The translations under genes and the position numbers were made by a program. 64,000 nt of DNA, taken from positions 25,296,001 through 25,360,000 of the forward strand of contig OZ316893.1 in NCBI GenBank assembly GCA_973895155.1. Reading direction: 5' to 3'. The stretch comes from Marsupella aquatica. Taxonomy: Eukaryota > Marchantiophyta. The notes under the pieces are model-generated. The model worked only from the letters and a program-made list of their open reading frames with translations, was not told the DNA's origin and searched no databases. Below, one piece after another: positions 59,235 to 64,000 of the stretch (positions are counted from its first letter, which is position 1; the number at the start of each line of letters is the position of its first letter).

Positions 59235-59850
59235 ATACAAAGGTTTACAACTCCATTGCGCACATATCATTTCATTGTGTAGATTTTTGTCATTGGTGAC
59301 TTACATACATTTGATATGCTATGGCTACAATCAAGGTAACTACAATACTATATGTCCTGAAGATGGTCATGCAGGGGTCATGCTGGAGGGCTTTGCCTCC
59401 AATGTACATTGGCATGTCTATTGCATGCCTGCTCACTAGTTATGTAATTTAGGTGGTTATTTATTGGGTTAGGTTAGATGTTCTTGACTTAAGCTTGGAT
59501 GTCCTCAAAGCAGAAGAATCTCTTATAGGACGGGGCTGGGCTACTTAGGGCACCACTTCTCTTCATTTCAACAATTTTTCTTGAGTGATTGTTGAGGCAG
59601 CATACTTCTGACATAGCTTGCCACTCCACACAGAGAATTAGATGGTGGTTTATTAGATGCTCCTCAGCAACATTGGCGTTAAGACCAAGTTACATTCTGG
59701 TTTCACTAGAGTTGTTTCTATTGCGGCTCTTATATATAGAGGTTTACACCTTTACTACATACATACCATTTTTCTCTATAGACATTTATGTCATTGTTGG
59801 TGACTTACATGTTTCCATATATTGTAGTATGATACTCTATGTTAAACCAG
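59235..59850 (+). mobile_element. Decayed A-B-A' terminus related to the gypsy element
   Basis: After GGTCTGGGGGATAC comes an A-like block (ACAAAGGTTTACAACTCC ... TACTATATGTC, about 59235-59355). A B-like block follows (GGTCATGC..., GCATGCCTGCTC, CTACTTAGGGC, TTATTAGATGCTCC, about 59360-59735). A second A-like block starts TATAGAGGTTTACACC and ends near 59850. Similarity is patchy but collinear with 17686-18433. No coding sequence of the element is seen to its left. Confidence 0.75.
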
Positions 59851-62800
59851 TGAGATACATTTTGCAAGCACATATTGTGACATACATTTTGCAAGCACAT
59901 ATTTTGTGACATCCATTGCTAAGAGGAGTGATGATTTTTACGACAAAAGTGTGTGGAGAATAATGGGTTTTGTCTCCTGGACTGTGGTCTGATCCGGCCT
60001 GGAGCCACGTGGTTTCTACGTTGTGGTGAACATCATCTGTGCCTGGTAGCGTATGTTTGACCTTATTGTGTTTATAGACTCCTTTTTTGCCACAGTCATA
60101 TTTTGGAATTTGACTCATTGCTTACCTGGAACTCATAAAGTAATGTATGTTTCTCACATGGTTCTTATACTAACCACAGTCATGGCAAAGTGGGCATCTA
60201 ATTGCAAACAAGATTGAAAGATGAGGCTTCCATCCTATAACTGCCTAAAGGAACACATATGGGCTGATTGGGAGGAATAGCTTCTCAACGGTGGCCCCTT
60301 ATCTCTACATAAGTGGTGGCTAGTGTTGGCTGCCATGTTTGGCAGGAATGACACCCGGAGAGAGTGTCTCTATCCTGGCTTGTATTACACCTCTGACAGA
60401 GATTCCACCATATGTCATAAGATCCTGAATATGCCTGAGATTGGGTATGCCAACCTACCATTTGGAGAGGATAGAGGTCACAGGAGGGGGGAATCTCTGG
60501 TGACCGCACCCAAGATGAAGGATTTGCTAACCTATGAGCCTCTGAATGAACATCTGATTTTTCTTTTTAGCATTTATTCACCTCTTTGTTCCATCTTTGG
60601 TATCTAGCATAGCCATTGACACATTTATTAAGGATCTCTGTTTTATCTGGTATATGAGGGGCCTCTACATTCACCCTCAGATGTCACATTTGCTTGTATG
60701 TCCTTTTGCTGGAACCTGGTTCCCATGTTTCACTAGGACTGTCATGTGAGGGCCAAGTGAAATGAAAATTGTGATGGACCCATGTAAATAGGACATCTTA
60801 GAGAGAGAGTGAGGAAGCTACAACCCCACGGTTGATACTGTAACTACAGTAGTTTGAGTGTGAAATTAGTGTTGCTAACTAGACGATGGAAATAGGGCTT
60901 TTCTACACTAATTCAATCATGCTAGGGCCAAGGATTTCATTGAGAACCTTGGGCACCCACCTTCTGCGCATGGGGCAGAGATTTTTATTTCCAATCCATG
61001 GATTTTTAAATATGGGTAACATAAATTCATGAATGTAGCAACTAATTTGTGTGACCTGATGTAGTGTGAGTAACACTCATTGTCATAAACAGTGTATAAA
61101 ATGAGAGTTGAAAAGGTTAAACTTTCTTACAATAGATAAGTGCTATCTGAGTGTAAACTGGATTTTTATCAGTCCATCTGGGTTGTGCTGGTCCATCCAG
61201 GTCCATTGTCAATCTCGACAGGTCCAGTTAGGTACCTCGGTAAATCTGAGAATTATGTAAATAATCCATATCATTCCTTAATGTCACCCATTACGTGTGT
61301 TAGGTCCATGAGGTCTTCAAATAAGGTAGAGGTCAATCAAGTTTGATGTTTGAGAACCCCTAAAATGCACTGCCATGAAAGCTAGCCCCTAAACACAACC
61401 CCATGGTGCTGTATTCGAGTAGTGGGCCATGAGGTAGTTGGAGGCCTTGTGTTAAAAAGTGGACGTTGTGTTCAATATTGGGGTTATCATATGATTCATG
61501 ACTTTTGTTCCTGTCGTGCTCTATATAAACAATTTTAGGCTCAAACCTTGAGCACGATTTCCAACTCGAGCACAGCACCCACACATTGTGTTGAACTGAA
61601 ACACAAAGCCCGGATATTCTGTTAAATGGACGTCATGTCTGAATTAAAATATTTTTCTGACATTAGACCCCAAATTTGCATTTTCGAACATACCTCATTA
61701 CCTGTTCTCATTACCTCCATGACGACATGTTCGGGAGAAGACACTAGTCTCCACAACCCTGAACGATGAGGTGTAATTATTTCAAATTCTTGCCTCCTAT
61801 GAGCACTTCCCTTCACTACAGTACCACTACTGTGAAGTCGTCCATCACTCACTGAGTCACACAGTCACACTGCACGTATGTGCTTTGAGATGCAAAGTTT
61901 GATTGATGGGATCTGACATCTGGCTACTTTTTAATAATTACGATCAAGGGAGCGATGGAGGCATGGAGCTTTGAAGCAAACTGCAATCAATGTATGCGGC
62001 GAGATACCCCAGAAGAATTCGTTGAAAGTGTTTGTTTCTCCTCAGTCCACACACTTAACTGTAACAGTAATCACATGGCCTTCTCATTGAATAGGAGGCA
62101 AGAAAAGTCAAGTCAAAGCTGGATCGAGTCCCAATGCTCCGTGCAGAAAACACTATTATTGGCAATCCTTCCCATCCCTTTAAGACCTTTCCTCCCTTAT
62201 AGGTGTGTCCCTCACACGAGTTTTGTTTAACGCCGTTCCATTCCACCCAACACCAGGTGTTAATTTATTATTATTATTCTTTCGAGCATCTCGTCTCCTT
62301 TATTTCGCACCAGTACTTCTCCCAATTCTAGGATGGCAAAATATCCAAGGATCTAAGCTCATGGGAACACAAGGACCAAACATGGTCACATTCATCGCAA
62401 CGAAATTGGGATCCTGGCTGGCTTCTTATACTTTGGTCCGTGTCAATGGTCGGTGTCAATGGTCACATTGAGTATCTTTGCTCAATTTCTCCAAAAGAAT
62501 CATGTCACCTTTACATGCATCGGACACTTAGGCTAGGGGCTTCTATTTTGGAACGGTAATTGTGAGCTTAGATCTTGTCAATAAATGAAAACTCCCCATC
62601 ATGAATTTTGAATGGTGTGTACCATAGCATAATAGCAATGCCTTCCATTAACCTCACCGACCTCGGCTTACCCTGTCCCTCAATACTTAAAGACACCCAA
62701 AAGGGCTTTGGTGTTGAAGGGTTCCGTTGCACAATCATCTCTCTCGTTTCATGTGATTGGGTGCCCAACTTCCCATGTGTAATGGAGAAATATTCCTCGA

Positions 62801-63974
62801 GGTTTTTCATGTGGAAGGAAGGATTTAAACAACACCTCGACAATAGTGTTCACACTTCACATTTATCTTGGATTCCATGGACAGTTTGGATTGAATGAGC
62901 ATCGAAAGACTCTTGTCACCATGACGAGGGCAGCATACTCAGGTGTACCATCCTTAATGTACCTCCAGGGGAAATTGGATGGAATGATGCCTTGAACTAA
63001 AAGGGGACTCAAATCTCCCACATAATTATGGGTAAATGGTGTGAGGAAATGAATGTTTTTACCGTTGTTTCAAGTCCACACATTCCCAAAATTGGATCAA
63101 TGGGGGGCACGTACCAAATGAGCCAAGTATTTAAAGGGAGCCTCACATTTGGACTGAAAGAATTGTGACAACAACTCCCTGTAGGTGGCTCCCTAAATCC
63201 TAAATGAGACGATTCCCACACCCAACAAGACTTAGCTGGCTAAGTTGTCACCTCTTCGAACTACTCATCATTTAATCCTCCTGAAATCTCACCATGAGTA
63301 TTTGACTCAACAGCTAACCATTCCTGGCATTTGTGCATAATCACCACCATACTGGCGCATCAAAGCCCTGCAGCATGATTCAAAATTCATATATTGAAAA
63401 TATTTTCACACTTGAATATTGTCGAATATAGGGCCAGAAGACCCAAGACAAACTACATGCAAGATGTGTTTGAGCCTCCCCAAAATCCTAAACCAACTAT
63501 CCATGAAACTACTGCCTAAACTTGCAAGACTTGTCAAGCCCAGACCTGCTCAACATCCTACAAATAAATTGATGACTTAAGGCTTAATGTTTCTGCACAG
63601 ATTCTCCTCAAATCCTTTTTTCACCTGTACAGTTTCCTGGCCACGTTCTGGGAAAATTTTCAAACGGACAACAACTTTACATGGAGTCTGAATCCATGCT
63701 CCACACGTTTAAAGCACTCCCGTTTCTTATGCTCCACAAGCACTTAGAAAATCTTGCAGTCTTGATTTTTGGACGGTTCCCTTCACTGCTCACCCAATCC
63801 CTCCCCCAACATCCTCAAAACTGCTCAGAAAAAAATCAGCAGCAAACCCTACTCACTATAGCTGTCTCGCAGCCTCCTAGACAGACTGGAGCTGTCTCGA
63901 CCAGTATGGCTGCTCAATTCCTCTCCACAATAGTAACATGCTTTATTGACAAGTTGAATTTTTTTCCTGTTTCC
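59851..63974. other. Gene-free stretch
   Basis: Starts with a 27-bp duplication (ATACATTTTGCAAGCACATAT at about 59855 and 59882). The minus-strand ORFs at 62568-62843 and 63009-63221 are of unknown nature and not adjacent in frame; nothing else recognised. Confidence 0.5.
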
Positions 63975-64000
63975 TTTTTTTTTGGGGGGGGGGGGGGGAG
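63975..64000. repeat. T9-G15 homopolymer run at the right edge
   Basis: Nine T followed by fifteen G, close to the window end. It may be real or a sequencing or assembly artefact. Confidence 0.7.

Noticed and set aside
62568-62843. Possible retroelement gag-like ORF on the minus strand
   Set aside because: Some phrases look protein-like, but no knuckle or family motif is present and the neighbouring frame is full of stops.

Overview
The window is nuclear DNA of a land plant or close relative. It holds two intron-bearing host genes, a plastid-type D-3-phosphoglycerate dehydrogenase and a GROWTH-REGULATING FACTOR (QLQ+WRC) transcription factor. They sit among transposable elements, minisatellites and long gene-free stretches. 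GRF genes are confined to the green-plant lineage. I cannot name the species; the repeat content and the GRF layout would suit a non-seed plant, but that is a guess.

Layout. 1-1088 (minus): 3'-truncated PIF/Harbinger transposase with a complete DDE triad in view. 1665-18433 (plus): a roughly 10.2-kb Ty3/gypsy-like retroelement, interrupted by a nested 6.6-kb Ty1/copia element (1717-8302, minus, target duplication GCATG). 18.4-19.7 kb: minisatellites. 20.5-21.1 kb: broken unidentified ORF. 26754-30630 (plus): PGDH, five exons. 31.3-31.65 kb: 78-bp tandem array. 41188-44427 (minus): GRF, four exons. 45-64 kb: no recognisable gene; it holds short tandem repeats, one member of a dispersed repeat family and, at 59.2-59.85 kb, a decayed terminus related to the gypsy element.

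Most notable object. The gypsy-like polyprotein (12760-17658, 1632 aa) carries a DNMT3-type cytosine-5 DNA methyltransferase domain between protease and reverse transcriptase, and a C4HC3 PHD finger after the integrase. From memory, cytosine methyltransferase capture by retrotransposons has been reported in dinoflagellates and a charophyte alga (de Mendoza and colleagues, 2018). I do not know of this exact protease-MTase-RT-RH-IN-PHD order being described. Its ends are also odd. The left end carries only block B, while the right end reads A-B-A', which is the split-direct-repeat order known from tyrosine-recombinase elements (A1...B1-A2-B2). Yet the element encodes a DDE integrase, is flanked by a 4-bp CTTT duplication and ends TGTC...GACA. 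The internal A/B joint is a perfect palindrome resembling a circle junction. A diverged A-B-A' remnant at 59.2 kb suggests the arrangement belongs to the family.

Both retroelements look disabled as they stand. The gypsy element has a stop between gag and protease, a frame change in protease and Glu-to-Lys at the third integrase catalytic position. The copia element has two in-frame stops and one frameshift although its LTRs are almost identical. Several of these lesions, and all substitutions between the two B blocks, are transitions, as expected for methylated DNA.
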